Below are positions 53,766 to 63,688 of a stretch of 64,000 nucleotides of DNA, in pieces. The notes beneath the pieces were generated by a model that was given only the letters and a program-made list of their open reading frames with translations, was not told the DNA's origin and ran no database searches. Within the stretch, counting starts at the first letter, position 1. Each line of letters starts with the position of its first letter. The position numbers and the translations under genes were made by a program. This DNA comes from Pseudomonas brassicacearum (GTDB lineage Bacteria; Pseudomonadota; Gammaproteobacteria; Pseudomonadales; Pseudomonadaceae), in contig NZ_MOBJ01000013.1 in assembly GCF_003732225.1 (NCBI RefSeq), positions 1 through 64,000 on the forward strand, read 5' to 3'.

Positions 53766-54146
53766 ATGTTCAAACCAACTCCAAATCCCCCCGAAACAGA
53801 AACCGACCCCGTTTCCCCCTACGCCTCTCTCGACTCGAAAGAACTCCACGCCGCCGCGCACCGCGCACTCGATCACTACCTGGTGCTGCCCGAGACCAAG
53901 GCATTGTTAGCCGACCGACGCCCCGGCTGCATTTTCGTCATCGCCCCCGACGTCGACAGCGAAACCCTGCTGGCCCACGCCTGCGAAACCCTCGCTTCGG
54001 TGAATGTCATGGCCAGCGATCTGGCGTTTGAGCTCGAAGGCCCCAAGCGCAATACCGCGCTGGCGATTCAACAGATGATTTCCCTGGCCGAGTTGACGGT
54101 GAATCGCGCACTGGACCACCTCGATCCACCGGATTCACCGGAGTAA
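53766..54146 (+). CDS. DUF6124 family protein
   Basis: A 126-residue soluble helical protein of a Pseudomonas family of unknown function (DUF6124, formerly grouped with DUF3077). It has a short proline-rich N-terminus, HRALDHYL, a middle DVDSETLLAHACETLASVNVMASDLAFEL and the C-terminal AELTVNRALDHL. AGGAAATCACGAGA precedes the ATG. A relic of a second copy lies 500 bases upstream and a foldable leader lies between. Confidence 0.82.
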   Translation: MFKPTPNPPETETDPVSPYASLDSKELHAAAHRALDHYLVLPETKALLADRRPGCIFVIAPDVDSETLLAHACETLASVNVMASDLAFELEGPKRNTALAIQQMISLAELTVNRALDHLDPPDSPE

Positions 54147-54166
54147 CGGCCAACGCCGTGAGGCCT

Positions 54167-54256
54167 TGTGGGAGCGAGCTTGCTCGCGATGACGGTTTTA
54201 CATTCAGCATCAATGGTTACTGTCACACCGCTATCGCGAGCAAGCTCGCTCCCACA
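54167..54256. repeat. REPIN, GGGAGCGAGCTTGCTCGC family
   Basis: An inverted REP pair 20 bases after the DUF6124 stop. Confidence 0.93.
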
Positions 54257-54350
54257 TTCGATCCTTGCTGTTTCGAACTTTGTGTTCACTTAACTGACTG
54301 GCATTAGGGCTGCCCCCTCGCCACAGGCCGGTAGCACGCACAGACCACAC

Positions 54351-54387
54351 AAAACCCGCCATCCTTTCGCAAGGCTGGCGGGTTTTT
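54351..54387. terminator. Bidirectional terminator
   Basis: AAAACCCGCCA pairs with TGGCGGGTTTTT around a loop, between the DUF6124 gene and the convergent mechanosensitive channel gene, with A/T tracts on both sides. Confidence 0.85.
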
Positions 54388-54431
54388 GATTGCTCTCACG
54401 AGTGAGAACACTGTGAAGGCCTCGTAACGAA

Positions 54432-55868
54432 CTACGCACGGCTACGCAACCACTGCAAGAAGCCCTTCTTCTCGACAACCTTCGGCACTTCCTGCGTCAG
54501 GGTTTGTGCGGTGTGCAAGCGGTAATCCAGCAACGCTTGCATCGCTTCGTTGATGTCGTGGCGGGCGTCGAGGCAGGGTTTGAGGTATTCCTTTTCGATC
54601 CGGTACAGGGTGCAGAAGGTCTTGGCCGAAAAGTCCGCTGGCACCGATTTGTCCGAGAGAATCCCGGCCTCACCGATCACCTCGCCCGGCCCCATGCGCC
54701 CGGCTTCGAACTTGTTGCCGCCACGGCTCAAGGCTACCGACACCACGCCCGACTCGATGATGAACAGGTGATCGCTGACCTCGCCAGCCGGCAGGATCAT
54801 TTCCCCGGCTCGGAAGGTGACGAGCTTCATGTTCTGGCTGAAGGTGTCTTTCTCCTCCTGACGCAAGGTCGAAAAAATACTCGAACTTTCGAGCAACGCC
54901 CTTGGCCGCGAGACGCCTGGCGGTGTTGCAGTTTCTGCGGTCGACAACAAGCTCACGCCCGATGCACGCAAATGCCGGAAAGCCAGATCGAACAGCAGAT
55001 TGCGCACTTCGCGCTTTTGCCCCATGGACGATACAAACCCGATGATCTCGTACTCCACACCACTGGCGCTGGAGCTTTTCAAGGAAACGCTCGGTGCCGG
55101 TTTGCTGAGCAGTGGCCGGCAACCCTGCATCGCCCGCTCCAGCGCTTCGATCACCGTGTGCGGGCGCGCATGGGGGCTCAATTGCAGGCTGATCGTAATG
55201 CCGAATATGTCGCTGGGCCGGCTGAAGTTGATGATCTTGGCCTTGGCCGCCAATGAGTTGGGAATCACCGCCATGCTGCCCTGTGAGGTTTGCAAGCGCG
55301 TGGCCCGCCAATCGATGTCGGTGACCCGGCCTTCGGTGCCGTCGATGGAGATCCAGTCATCCAGTTGATAAGGTTTGGTGGTGTTGAGCACGATGCCGGA
55401 AAACACATCGCTGAGGGTACTCTGCAATGCCAGGCCGACGATGATCGCCAAGGCACCGGACGTCGCGAGCACACCTTTGACCGGCAGATCGAGCACATAC
55501 GCCAGGGCCGCAATGATCGCGATCAGGAAAATCACCGCGCCGAGCAAATCCTGCAATAGCCGGCCGGTATGCCCGACCCGTTGCATCATCACCGTGCCGA
55601 GCAATACCGTCAGGGTCCGCGCGCCAAACAGCCACCAACCAATCTGCAATCCGGTCGCGGCCAGATGCAGCGGCACGTTCTCCGGCCAGGGCGCCACGTC
55701 CATCGGGTTCATGCCTTCGTTGAACAACACGGCGCTGAACAACGCAAAAATCACCAGCCGCATGACCAACTGCCAGTGACTGACACTGATCAACCGCCAC
55801 AGCAGGATGTCGACCAGAATCAGCGCCAGGGCGCAGAACATTGGGTGATCGGTGAGAAGTGACAACAT
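54432..55868 (-). CDS. MscS-type channel with C-terminal cyclic-nucleotide-binding domain
   Basis: A 478-residue inner-membrane protein. Four to five hydrophobic segments precede the MscS pore and beta domain (about 150-250: GVLATSGALAIIVGLALQSTLSDVFSGI, then KPYQLDDWISIDGTEGRVTDIDWR). A cNMP-binding domain follows (about 330-450: FRAGEMILPAGEVSDHLFIIESG, GPGEVIGEAGILSDK). The phosphate-binding cassette lacks the usual arginine pattern, so ligand binding is uncertain. The start at 55868 (GGAG ahead) begins at the first membrane segment; an upstream frame start at 55967 adds 33 Arg/Ser-rich residues. Confidence 0.9.
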   Translation of the reverse strand: MLSLLTDHPMFCALALILVDILLWRLISVSHWQLVMRLVIFALFSAVLFNEGMNPMDVAPWPENVPLHLAATGLQIGWWLFGARTLTVLLGTVMMQRVGHTGRLLQDLLGAVIFLIAIIAALAYVLDLPVKGVLATSGALAIIVGLALQSTLSDVFSGIVLNTTKPYQLDDWISIDGTEGRVTDIDWRATRLQTSQGSMAVIPNSLAAKAKIINFSRPSDIFGITISLQLSPHARPHTVIEALERAMQGCRPLLSKPAPSVSLKSSSASGVEYEIIGFVSSMGQKREVRNLLFDLAFRHLRASGVSLLSTAETATPPGVSRPRALLESSSIFSTLRQEEKDTFSQNMKLVTFRAGEMILPAGEVSDHLFIIESGVVSVALSRGGNKFEAGRMGPGEVIGEAGILSDKSVPADFSAKTFCTLYRIEKEYLKPCLDARHDINEAMQALLDYRLHTAQTLTQEVPKVVEKKGFLQWLRSRA

Positions 55869-55975
55869 CAAGCAACTCCAGCAAAGCCAATGGCGTGAAG
55901 ATCGCACAGATTGGGCACAGTGTAGGAGTGTTTGATTGCGAGATGAACGCAACCTGCAAAACACCACAAAACCAA

Positions 55976-56064
55976 TGTGGGAGCGAGCTTGCTCGCGATA
56001 GCGGTCTGACAGTCACTGTATAAGTGTCTGTTCCACCGTCATCGCGAGCAAGCTCGCTCCCACA
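55976..56064. repeat. REPIN, GGGAGCGAGCTTGCTCGC family
   Basis: An inverted REP pair between the channel gene and the ycaC gene. Confidence 0.93.
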
Positions 56065-56111
56065 GTTGGGCGGTGGCGTACACAGATTCTGTGTACGCCA
56101 CCCGATCATTG

Positions 56112-56738
56112 TTACTTGCTGTTGGTCAGGGTGTTGTAGCTGGTCATCAGGTTGCGGTAATCCGGAATGTGGTTGGAGAACAAAGTCGCCAGCCCTTCCA
56201 CGTCGTTGCGCCAGTCGCGATGCAACTCACACGCCAGGCCGAACCAGGTCATCAATTGTGCGCCCGAGGACGACATGCGGTCCCAGGCCGACTGCCGGGT
56301 GAGTTCGTTGAAGGTACCGGAAGCATCGGTGACCACGAACACCTCAAAACCTTCAGCCAGCGCCGACAGCGCCGGGAACGCTACGCAAACTTCGGTTACC
56401 ACACCGGCGATGATCAGTTGCTTCTTGCCGGTGGCCTTGATCGCCTTGACGAAGTCTTCGTTGTCCCAGGCATTGATCTGGCCAGGGCGAGCAATGTATG
56501 GCGCTTCTGGAAACAGTGCCTTGAGCTCCGGCACCAGCGGGCCGTTGGGGCCGGTTTCGAAACTGGTGGTGAGGATGGTCGGCAGTTTGAAGTACTTGGC
56601 CAGGTCGGCCAGCGCCAGCACGTTGTTCTTGAACTTGTCCGGTTCGATATCGCGTACCAGCGACAGCAGGCCAGCCTGATGATCGACCAACAGAACGGCG
56701 GCGTTGTTTTTGTCCAGACGTTTGTAAGAGGTAGTCAT
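56112..56738 (-). CDS. ycaC: YcaC-type isochorismatase-superfamily hydrolase
   Basis: A 208-residue protein nearly superposable on E. coli YcaC: YKRLDKNNAAVLLVDHQAGL, PTILTTSFETGPNGPLVPEL and the cysteine motif IAGVVTEVCVAFPALSAL. The catalytic Asp (VDHQ), Lys (ATGKKQLI) and Cys are intact. YcaC forms an octameric hydrolase of unknown natural substrate. A paralogue lies 57 bases upstream in the same orientation, so they may be co-transcribed. Confidence 0.93.
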   Translation of the reverse strand: MTTSYKRLDKNNAAVLLVDHQAGLLSLVRDIEPDKFKNNVLALADLAKYFKLPTILTTSFETGPNGPLVPELKALFPEAPYIARPGQINAWDNEDFVKAIKATGKKQLIIAGVVTEVCVAFPALSALAEGFEVFVVTDASGTFNELTRQSAWDRMSSSGAQLMTWFGLACELHRDWRNDVEGLATLFSNHIPDYRNLMTSYNTLTNSK

Positions 56739-56795
56739 TGCAGTAGTCCTCGCTTTTTATCGATGCCGAGTGGAATCGGCGTGGGGGTTGTTCGG

Positions 56796-57479
56796 TTAGC
56801 GCTGGGAATCCAGCACTTCGTGTTCATTCGCCACTTGCTGGGCCTTGAGGTAACTCTCGATCAGCAATTGATAATGCGGCATGGCCTGGGCGTAGACAGC
56901 GGCCCACTGCTCGGCGTCCGGGCGGTTCCACGAACCTTGCAGCTCAGAGAGCGTAGCCATGATGTCGATCGGCACCACCCCGGCCTGGGCCAAACGGGCA
57001 ATTGTCAGATCAGTGGCCAGTTTCGAGTGGTTACCGGAGGCATCGACCACCGCGAACACTTTGTAGCCTTCGTGCACCGCCGCAATGGACGGGAATGCCA
57101 GGCAAACGCTGGTCAACGTGCCGGCAATCACCAGGGTTTTCTTGCCGGTGGCTTTGACCGCCGCATGAAATTGCGGGTTGTCCCAGGCATTGATTTCACC
57201 TTTGCGCGCCACGTACTGAGCGTGCGGCGCCTCTTGGTGAATCTCCGGAATCAACGGTCCGTTCGGCCCTTGCGGTACGGAAGCGGTGGTGATCACCGGC
57301 ATCTTCAGCAAGGTCGCGGCCTTGGCCAGGGCGATGGCATTGGCGCGCAGTTGTGGGACGTCCATATCCTTGACGATCTGGAACAGTCCGCTTTGGTGGT
57401 CGATCAACAGCAGTGCGCTGTCGTTGGGGTCGATAGTCGGTTTCAGGCCGTTGAAGTTGGCCGCATTGATAGTGCTCAT
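56796..57479 (-). CDS. Isochorismatase-superfamily hydrolase (YcaC paralogue)
   Basis: A 227-residue paralogue of the downstream YcaC gene with the same catalytic set: LLIDHQSGL (Asp), [11 protein letters not shown] (Lys) and [15 protein letters not shown] (Cys). The C-terminal third differs ([16 protein letters not shown] and a tail ending HEVLDSQR), so the substrate may differ. GAGGAAACG precedes the ATG. It is first in a probable two-gene unit with ycaC, and the pirin gene points the other way only after 90 bases on the same strand. Confidence 0.9.
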   Translation of the reverse strand: MSTINAANFNGLKPTIDPNDSALLLIDHQSGLFQIVKDMDVPQLRANAIALAKAATLLKMPVITTASVPQGPNGPLIPEIHQEAPHAQYVARKGEINAWDNPQFHAAVKATGKKTLVIAGTLTSVCLAFPSIAAVHEGYKVFAVVDASGNHSKLATDLTIARLAQAGVVPIDIMATLSELQGSWNRPDAEQWAAVYAQAMPHYQLLIESYLKAQQVANEHEVLDSQR

Positions 57480-57573
57480 GAGCGTTTCCTCTTTCTTTCA
57501 GGCAACAGCCATCCCTGGCCTGTGAACCGGCCTACGTATCCTGTGTAGAGCGGGGTTTTAAACGTGAGTGCTG

Positions 57574-58440
57574 TTAACCGTGCATCCGGCCGAACTGACC
57601 GGACTGGAAGTCGGCGAAGGCCTGATGAATCTCTTGCTCGGTGTTCATCACGAACGGGCCGTGACCGACAATCGGCTCGTCGATCGGTTCACCGCTGAGC
57701 AGCAGCACCACCGCATCGTTGTTGGCTTCCAGACTGAGTTGGTCGCCAGTGCGCTCGAACAATGCCAATTGCCCTTCGCGAACCCGTTCCAGGCCATTGA
57801 CCTGGACCGTGCCGCGCAACACCACCAGCGCCGTGTTGCGACCTTCGTGCAGATCCAGGTTCAGCAACTTGCCGGCATTCAGGCGGATGTCCCAGACGTC
57901 GATCGGTGTGAAGGTCTTCGCAGGCCCCCGCAGGCCATCGAACTCACCGGCAATCAAGCGCAGGCTGCCGGCCTTGTTCTTCAGGGCAATGCTTGGGATA
58001 TCACCGTCGAGAATCGTCTGGTAACCGGCATCGGCCATTTTGTCCCTGGCCGGCAGGTTGACCCACAGCTGGACCATTTCCAGAGTGCCGCCGCTCTTGG
58101 CGAACGCTTCGGAGTGAAACTCTTCATGCAGAATTCCAGACGCTGCGGTCATCCATTGCACGTCGCCGGGGCCGATCTTGCCGCCGCTGCCGGTGGAGTC
58201 GCGGTGCTCCAGTTCGCCCTTGTAAACGATGGTCACAGTTTCGAAACCGCGATGCGGGTGCTGGCCTACACCACGACGCGCCGTGGTCGGGGTGAATTCA
58301 GCAGGGCCGGCATGGTCGAGCAGCAGGAACGGGCTGATGTGTTTGCCCAGGTTGTCGTAGGAAAACAGCGTGCGAACCGGGAAACCGTCGCCCACCCAGT
58401 GCGCTTTTGGACTGGTGTAGATACCGATGATGTTTTTCAT
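57574..58440 (-). CDS. Pirin family protein
   Basis: A 288-residue bicupin. The N-terminal cupin has the metal motif HPHRGFETVTIVYKGELEHRDS and the matching HEEFHSE, and SPFLLLDHAGP near the N-terminus as in pirins such as quercetinase YhhW. It lies on the minus strand upstream of the two hydrolase genes and divergent from a LysR regulator gene. Pirins bind Fe; some are quercetinases, others regulate. The specific role is open. Confidence 0.92.
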   Translation of the reverse strand: MKNIIGIYTSPKAHWVGDGFPVRTLFSYDNLGKHISPFLLLDHAGPAEFTPTTARRGVGQHPHRGFETVTIVYKGELEHRDSTGSGGKIGPGDVQWMTAASGILHEEFHSEAFAKSGGTLEMVQLWVNLPARDKMADAGYQTILDGDIPSIALKNKAGSLRLIAGEFDGLRGPAKTFTPIDVWDIRLNAGKLLNLDLHEGRNTALVVLRGTVQVNGLERVREGQLALFERTGDQLSLEANNDAVVLLLSGEPIDEPIVGHGPFVMNTEQEIHQAFADFQSGQFGRMHG

Positions 58441-58548
58441 GGTGCCTCCGAATGTGGGTGAGTCAGAACATGGACAAAGCTTAAATCCGGCACCTTTGAT
58501 GCGCTAGACTGCGAAAATCACTCTTAGCGTTCTATTTGGAGAACGACA

Positions 58549-59454
58549 GTGGAAGACCTGAACAGCCTTTACTACTTCACCCAAGTGGTCGAACACGGAG
58601 GTTTCGCCGCTGCCGGACGCGCGCTGGACATGCCCAAGTCGAAACTCAGTCGACGGATTTCCCAGCTCGAAGAACGCCTCGGTGTACGGCTGATCCATCG
58701 CACCAGTCGGCATTGTTCGCTTACTGACATTGGCCAGGCCTACTACCAGCGTTGCCTGGCCATGCGCGTGGAAGCCGAAAGCGCCGCGGAACTGATCGAG
58801 CGCAACCGCTCCGAGCCTCAAGGGCTGGTACGCATCAGTTGTCCGACGGCGCTGCTTAATTCCTGGGTCGGGCCGATGCTGACGCGCTACATGCTCAAGT
58901 ACCCGTTGGTGGAGTTGTTCATCGAGAGCACCAACCGTCGTGTGGACGTGATCCACGAAGGTTTCGACATTGCCCTGCGGGTGCGCTTTCCGCCCCTGGA
59001 AAACACCGACCTGGTGATGAAAGTACTGGGCAACAGCACCCAAAGCCTGGTGGGCTGCCCGGCCTTTCTCGAACGTTTGTCGTCACCCGCCTTGCCCGCC
59101 GACCTCAGTGGCTTGCCGAGCCTGCACTGGGGCGCCGCGCAACGTGAATACCAGTGGGAACTGTTCGGCCCGGATGCCGCCAGTGCAGTCATTCGCCATC
59201 ATCCACGGCTGGTGACCGACGACCTGATCGCCCTGCGCCAGGCGGTGCTGGCCGGTCTTGGTATCGCCCACTTGCCCGCGGTGGTGGTGCGCGAGGATCT
59301 GGCCGCTGGCCGACTGGTCGAACTGGTGCCGGGCTGGGCACCCAAGTGCGGGATCGTCCATGCCATCTTCCCTTCGCGCCGTGGTTTGCTGCCGTCGGTG
59401 CGAACGCTGATCGACTTTCTGGGTGAGGAGTTCAGCCAAAGCGATATTGCCTAG
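58549..59454 (+). CDS. LysR-family transcriptional regulator
   Basis: A 301-residue LysR-type regulator. The N-terminal winged helix-turn-helix (about 1-60, with GGFAAAGRALDMPKSKLSRRI and LEERLGVRLIHRTSR) is followed by a co-inducer domain (about 90-295). The start is a GTG with GGAG seven bases ahead. Its gene is divergent from pirin, with about 108 bases between starts, so the pirin and hydrolase genes are the likely targets by usual LysR layout. Confidence 0.93.
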   Translation: MEDLNSLYYFTQVVEHGGFAAAGRALDMPKSKLSRRISQLEERLGVRLIHRTSRHCSLTDIGQAYYQRCLAMRVEAESAAELIERNRSEPQGLVRISCPTALLNSWVGPMLTRYMLKYPLVELFIESTNRRVDVIHEGFDIALRVRFPPLENTDLVMKVLGNSTQSLVGCPAFLERLSSPALPADLSGLPSLHWGAAQREYQWELFGPDAASAVIRHHPRLVTDDLIALRQAVLAGLGIAHLPAVVVREDLAAGRLVELVPGWAPKCGIVHAIFPSRRGLLPSVRTLIDFLGEEFSQSDIA

Positions 59455-59457
59455 TAG

Positions 59458-59521
59458 CAGCTGCAAGTTTGAAGTTACAAGCGGCAAGAAGCTTGAAGCT
59501 TGAAGCTTGAAGCTGCTTCTA
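59458..59521. repeat. Short AGCTTGA tandem repeats
   Basis: A run of GAAGCTT units (GAAGCTTGAAGCTTGAAGCT) between AGCAGCTGCAAG and AGCTGCTTCT, just after the LysR stop. The ends are inverted, giving an imperfect hairpin. Confidence 0.7.
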
Positions 59522-59628
59522 TGATTCGTGACTTTGAGTAAAGAGTGCTTTGCCGATACAGCGGTTTTTCTCAAGGATGCAGACCGGGATACTCGTGGCC
59601 ATTCCCGTCACAACCCCTGGAGTCACAC

Positions 59629-60432
59629 ATGTCTGTTCCCGCTTTCGGCCTCGGTACTTTTCGCCTGCAAGGCCAGGTGGTCATCGATTCGGTGAGCACT
59701 GGCCTTGAACTCGGTTACCGGGTGATCGATACCGCGCAGATCTACGACAACGAAGCCGATATCGGCCAGGCCATCGCCGCCAGTGGCATTGCCCGCGAAG
59801 AACTGTTCATCACCAGCAAGATCTGGGTCGCCAATTTTGCCAAAGACCAGCTGATCGCCAGCCTGAAAGACAGCCTGCACAAACTGAAAACCGACTACCT
59901 CGACCTGACGCTGATCCACTGGCCGTCACCGGAAAACCAGGTGCCGGTGCACGAGTTCATGGGCGCCCTGCTTGAAGCAAAAGCGCTGGGCCTGACCCGG
60001 CAGATCGGGGTGTCGAACTTCACCGTCGACCTCATGCAACAAGCCATCGACGCGGTCGGCGCGCACAACATCGCGACCAATCAGGTTGAGCTGCACCCTT
60101 ACCTGCAAAACCACAAGGTGGTTGAGTTCGCCCAGCGCCAAGGCATTCAGATCACCTCTTACATGACCCTGGCCTATGGCGAAGTCCTGAAAGATCCGCT
60201 CATCCAACAGATCGCCGAACGGCATCGGGCAACTGCGGCGCAAGTCACACTGGCCTGGGCCATGCAACTGGGTTACGCGGTGATTCCGTCGTCAACCCGA
60301 CGAGCCAACCTCGACAGCAACCTGGCCGCCCGCGACCTGACGTTGAGCGCTGCGGACATGGCGCTGATCGCCGGACTTGAACGCGGCCAGCGCCTGACCA
60401 GCCCGAAGGGTATCGCTCCCGACTGGGATTGA
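59629..60432 (+). CDS. dkgB: 2,5-diketo-D-gluconate reductase B (aldo/keto reductase)
   Basis: A 267-residue aldo-keto reductase very like E. coli Dkg[35 protein letters not shown] (catalytic D and Y), [11 protein letters not shown] (K), [15 protein letters not shown] (H) and [14 protein letters not shown]. It reduces 2,5-diketogluconate and methylglyoxal-type carbonyls with NADPH in the cytosol. The ATG at 59629 has GGAG ahead and gives the family N-terminus; a start at 59545 would add 28 residues. Confidence 0.95.
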   Translation: MSVPAFGLGTFRLQGQVVIDSVSTGLELGYRVIDTAQIYDNEADIGQAIAASGIAREELFITSKIWVANFAKDQLIASLKDSLHKLKTDYLDLTLIHWPSPENQVPVHEFMGALLEAKALGLTRQIGVSNFTVDLMQQAIDAVGAHNIATNQVELHPYLQNHKVVEFAQRQGIQITSYMTLAYGEVLKDPLIQQIAERHRATAAQVTLAWAMQLGYAVIPSSTRRANLDSNLAARDLTLSAADMALIAGLERGQRLTSPKGIAPDWD

Positions 60433-60442
60433 GCAGAACCGC

Positions 60443-63400
60443 TCAGCGTTGCGCCAGGTGCAGAGCCAAACGCTCCATGGCGTCTTGCAAGGCCTGCACC
60501 GCCTGGCTCAACAACGTGTGGTCGCGATGACCGCACGCGACCTCCAACTGCTCGCAACAACGGACCAGGCGTTGCGCCTTGACCATCTGCGCGCCGCCCT
60601 TGATCCGATGAGCCAGGTCACGCAAACCCATGCGATCACGTTGGCGGTAAAAGTCCTGCAAACGTGCCAGGTCCTCGGCGTTACTGCTGGCCAGGTCAGC
60701 CAGCAGATTATTGATCAGACTGCGGTTGTCTCCGGCCAGTTGTTCAAGACTGCCGAGGTCGATCTCGGCACCGGCGGCCGGCGACGTTTCGCCCTGCGTC
60801 AGCGCACTCGTATTCGCTACTCTGCCGGCCAACCGGGCATTCAGATCGTGCAGGCTGATGGGCTTGAACAGGCAATCGTCCATCCCCGCTTCCATGCAGT
60901 GGATCTTTTCTTCAGGTTGGGCGTTTGCGGTGAAGCCGAGAATCAGGCTGGGCTTGTAGCCGTTGGCCCGCTCCTCGTCGCGAATCGCCCCCGCCAACTC
61001 GTAACCGCTGAGGTTCGGCATGTTGCAATCGCTGATCACTACGTCGAAGGAATCCTCACGCCAATATTCCAGCCCCTGTTCACCGTCGTTGGCAACAAGA
61101 ACACGGTGCCCCAGATACTCCAGTTGTTGTGACAGCAACAGGCGATTGGCCGGGTAGTCGTCAACCACCAGAATGTTCAACGAGCAGCCCTGCTCTGTCG
61201 GCGCAGTGTCGACTGTCGGCAGCTCGGCCAGCGGCTGCAGTTCCGGCACATCGAGGCTGATATCGATCTGGGTGCCAGTGCCCAGCACACTGCTCAATTG
61301 CAATCGCCCGCCCATCATCTCGCACAGCGAACGGCTGATGACCAGGCCCAGCCCTGAGCCACTGCGGCCATCCTGTGCGCTATTGGCGGCCTGAACAAAC
61401 GGACTGAACAGCCGCTGCTGGTCAGCACTGCTGATGCCGATCCCGCTGTCCTCGATACGCACGTTGATGCTCAGGTGCCCGTGCGCCGTGCCGGGCTCGA
61501 CTCGCAACGTCAGGCGAATGTATCCGGTGCGGGTGAACTTGATCGCGTTGCTCAGCAGGTTGGAAACGATCTGCTTGAAACGCATGGGGTCGATCAGTAC
61601 CTCGCAGTGACTTCGGGCATCCAGCTCGACCTGCCAGAGCAGGTTCTTTTGCCGCGCCAGACCTTCGAATACCTTGCTCACCGACTCGACCAAGGCCCAC
61701 AGATTCGCCCGTTCCGGGGCCAGGGACAAATGCCCCGATTCGATCCGCGAGATATCCAGAATATCGCCGATCAACTCCAGCAACTGCTGCGCTGCATTCG
61801 ACGCGACCTCAATCGCAAAACGGTCGGTAACACCCTCCTCGGCACGCTTCATTGCCAGTTCAAGCATGCCGATCAGCGCATTCATCGGCGTACGGATTTC
61901 ATGACTCATGGTTGCCAGGAAAGTAGTTTTGGCCCGATTGGCATCGTCTGCAGCATCCCGGGCTTGCTGCACTTGCTGCAGTAATTGCTGACGCTTGCGG
62001 ATCAGGCTGCGCTGGTAGGCAATCCAGCCCAGCGCCAACAGCAACAGCAGTCCTGCGGCCGCAAACCCCTGAATGATGGTAGTGCGGTGACGCGACCAGT
62101 AGCTGTCATCCAGCGGCAGTTCGTTGCGCCAGCGGTTGGCCAACTCGTCCATTTCCTCAGGGGGAATGCTTAACAGGGCTTTATTGAGGATTGAGTAGAG
62201 TTCAAGGGCTCCGCGGTTGGTCGCAAAGCTGATATGCGCCGGTTCAGTGCCGACCGTACTGGTGATCGCCAGAGCGTGGCGGTGCTCCCGAGCGATCAGG
62301 TAGCGCGCAATGATCAACGAACTTAACGCCGCATCGGCTTGACCCTTGATGACCAGCTCCATGCCTTGGGCCGGGGTTTGCACATCAACGAAGCGCACAC
62401 CGGGAACTCGCGCAAGAATGGCCTCGCGCAGCGCGTGGCCGCTGTAGATTGCCAGTCGCTTGCCGGTCATGTCGTCCAGCGTCGCCGGATCCCGAGCCCC
62501 GCCGGCACTGACCAGGACAAAGGGATTGATCAGATACGGTCGAGTGAAACGCAGTTCTGCCTGACGCTCGGTGCTCGGGGTAATCACTGCCAGCAGGTCG
62601 AGCCCGCCTTGTTTGACCTGCTCTATTTGTTGATACAACGAATTGCCGCGCACGAGCTCGAACTTCAGCCCGGTATACAGGCTGATCCGGTCCAGGACCT
62701 GGGCGCTGAGGCCTCTGAACTCACCTTTATCGTCATAAAAAGACAACGGTGCAAAATTGTCGATGACCCCGACCCTGACTGACCGATGGCTATCCAGCCA
62801 GCGTTGTTCGCTGGCACTCAATTGCAAGCGTTGCACACTGCTGAAACTGCTGCCGGCACTCCAGCGGCGCAGAATGGTCATGCGCTCTTGCACGGGAATC
62901 GCCGCCAAAGCTGCATCGACAATGCGCCGCAATCGAGGAGTGTCAGCACTCACTGCAAATCCGAACGCGTTAATGTCCAGCCGGGCGAACCCCGCCAACT
63001 GCACATTGTTCAGGTAACTGTTATTGATCAGGTAGCTGGCACTGATGGAGTCGCCAAGGTAGGCATCAGCCCCGCCAAAAGCCACGGCGCCGATGGCACT
63101 CAATGTCGAGGGGTACAGTTGCAGACGGGCCTGGGGGTAAACCGCTTCGACCGCTTCGGGTCGCAAGTAATGATCGAGCATCGCCACCCGCAGACCCGAA
63201 AGGTCCGCTGTCAGCCTGGCGCTGTCGCCCGTACGGGCGACCAGCGCCGGTGCGTCTTCGGCATAGGCCCGTGACATCAGCAACTGCGGATCGGCCGCTT
63301 CAAAGTCGTTGGCGGTGCCCAGCAGATCGACGTTCCCCTGCTTCAATGCGGCAATCACTGCCCCCCGGGACGGGTAACGTTTCACCTCGACCTTGATGTG

Positions 63401-63688
63401 CAGTAACTGGCTGAGCAAGAGCGCAAAATCAGCAGTGATGCCTTCCAGATACGCGTCGTTGATCGTCACCTCGAACGGCGCGTAATCGGGTGCCGAAGCG
63501 CCCAGTCGCAAGCTGCCCTGTTCGCGCAGCCAGCGCCAATCGGTCTCTTCCAGCTCGACCCGGTAACCGTCGACGGCCGAACGCCCCTGCAGTTTCAGCA
63601 GCTGTGGTTTTGCGGCGAAGCTGTCCAGCGACCAGAAGGTGCTGAGCAACGTCAGGGCAATCAGCCATATGCGCAGGCTCATGTGCAT
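60443..63688 (-). CDS. BvgS/EvgS-type hybrid histidine kinase
   Basis: A 1081-residue sensor kinase with a full phosphorelay. A signal peptide is followed by two periplasmic venus-flytrap domains (about 50-275 and 295-520; starts LRLGASAPDYAPFEV and RVGVIDNFAPLSFYD). A membrane segment (about 540-562), HisKA with H596 in MSHEIRTPMNAL, HATPase_c, a receiver with D887 (VVISDCNMPNLSG), and an HPt domain with H1027 (LAHRIKGGA) follow. No PAS domain lies between membrane and kinase, unlike BvgS. It starts directly after the stop of the response regulator gene, so the two form an operon. Confidence 0.94.
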   Translation of the reverse strand: MHMSLRIWLIALTLLSTFWSLDSFAAKPQLLKLQGRSAVDGYRVELEETDWRWLREQGSLRLGASAPDYAPFEVTINDAYLEGITADFALLLSQLLHIKVEVKRYPSRGAVIAALKQGNVDLLGTANDFEAADPQLLMSRAYAEDAPALVARTGDSARLTADLSGLRVAMLDHYLRPEAVEAVYPQARLQLYPSTLSAIGAVAFGGADAYLGDSISASYLINNSYLNNVQLAGFARLDINAFGFAVSADTPRLRRIVDAALAAIPVQERMTILRRWSAGSSFSSVQRLQLSASEQRWLDSHRSVRVGVIDNFAPLSFYDDKGEFRGLSAQVLDRISLYTGLKFELVRGNSLYQQIEQVKQGGLDLLAVITPSTERQAELRFTRPYLINPFVLVSAGGARDPATLDDMTGKRLAIYSGHALREAILARVPGVRFVDVQTPAQGMELVIKGQADAALSSLIIARYLIAREHRHALAITSTVGTEPAHISFATNRGALELYSILNKALLSIPPEEMDELANRWRNELPLDDSYWSRHRTTIIQGFAAAGLLLLLALGWIAYQRSLIRKRQQLLQQVQQARDAADDANRAKTTFLATMSHEIRTPMNALIGMLELAMKRAEEGVTDRFAIEVASNAAQQLLELIGDILDISRIESGHLSLAPERANLWALVESVSKVFEGLARQKNLLWQVELDARSHCEVLIDPMRFKQIVSNLLSNAIKFTRTGYIRLTLRVEPGTAHGHLSINVRIEDSGIGISSADQQRLFSPFVQAANSAQDGRSGSGLGLVISRSLCEMMGGRLQLSSVLGTGTQIDISLDVPELQPLAELPTVDTAPTEQGCSLNILVVDDYPANRLLLSQQLEYLGHRVLVANDGEQGLEYWREDSFDVVISDCNMPNLSGYELAGAIRDEERANGYKPSLILGFTANAQPEEKIHCMEAGMDDCLFKPISLHDLNARLAGRVANTSALTQGETSPAAGAEIDLGSLEQLAGDNRSLINNLLADLASSNAEDLARLQDFYRQRDRMGLRDLAHRIKGGAQMVKAQRLVRCCEQLEVACGHRDHTLLSQAVQALQDAMERLALHLAQR

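Noticed and set aside
53456-53876. Minus-strand small proteins opposite the DUF6124 leader
   Set aside because: They run across the palindromic leader with Arg-rich low-complexity sequence and no ribosome-binding site.
56073-57548. A 491-codon plus-strand frame across the two YcaC-type genes
   Set aside because: It is antisense to two genes with intact catalytic motifs and has no protein-family features.
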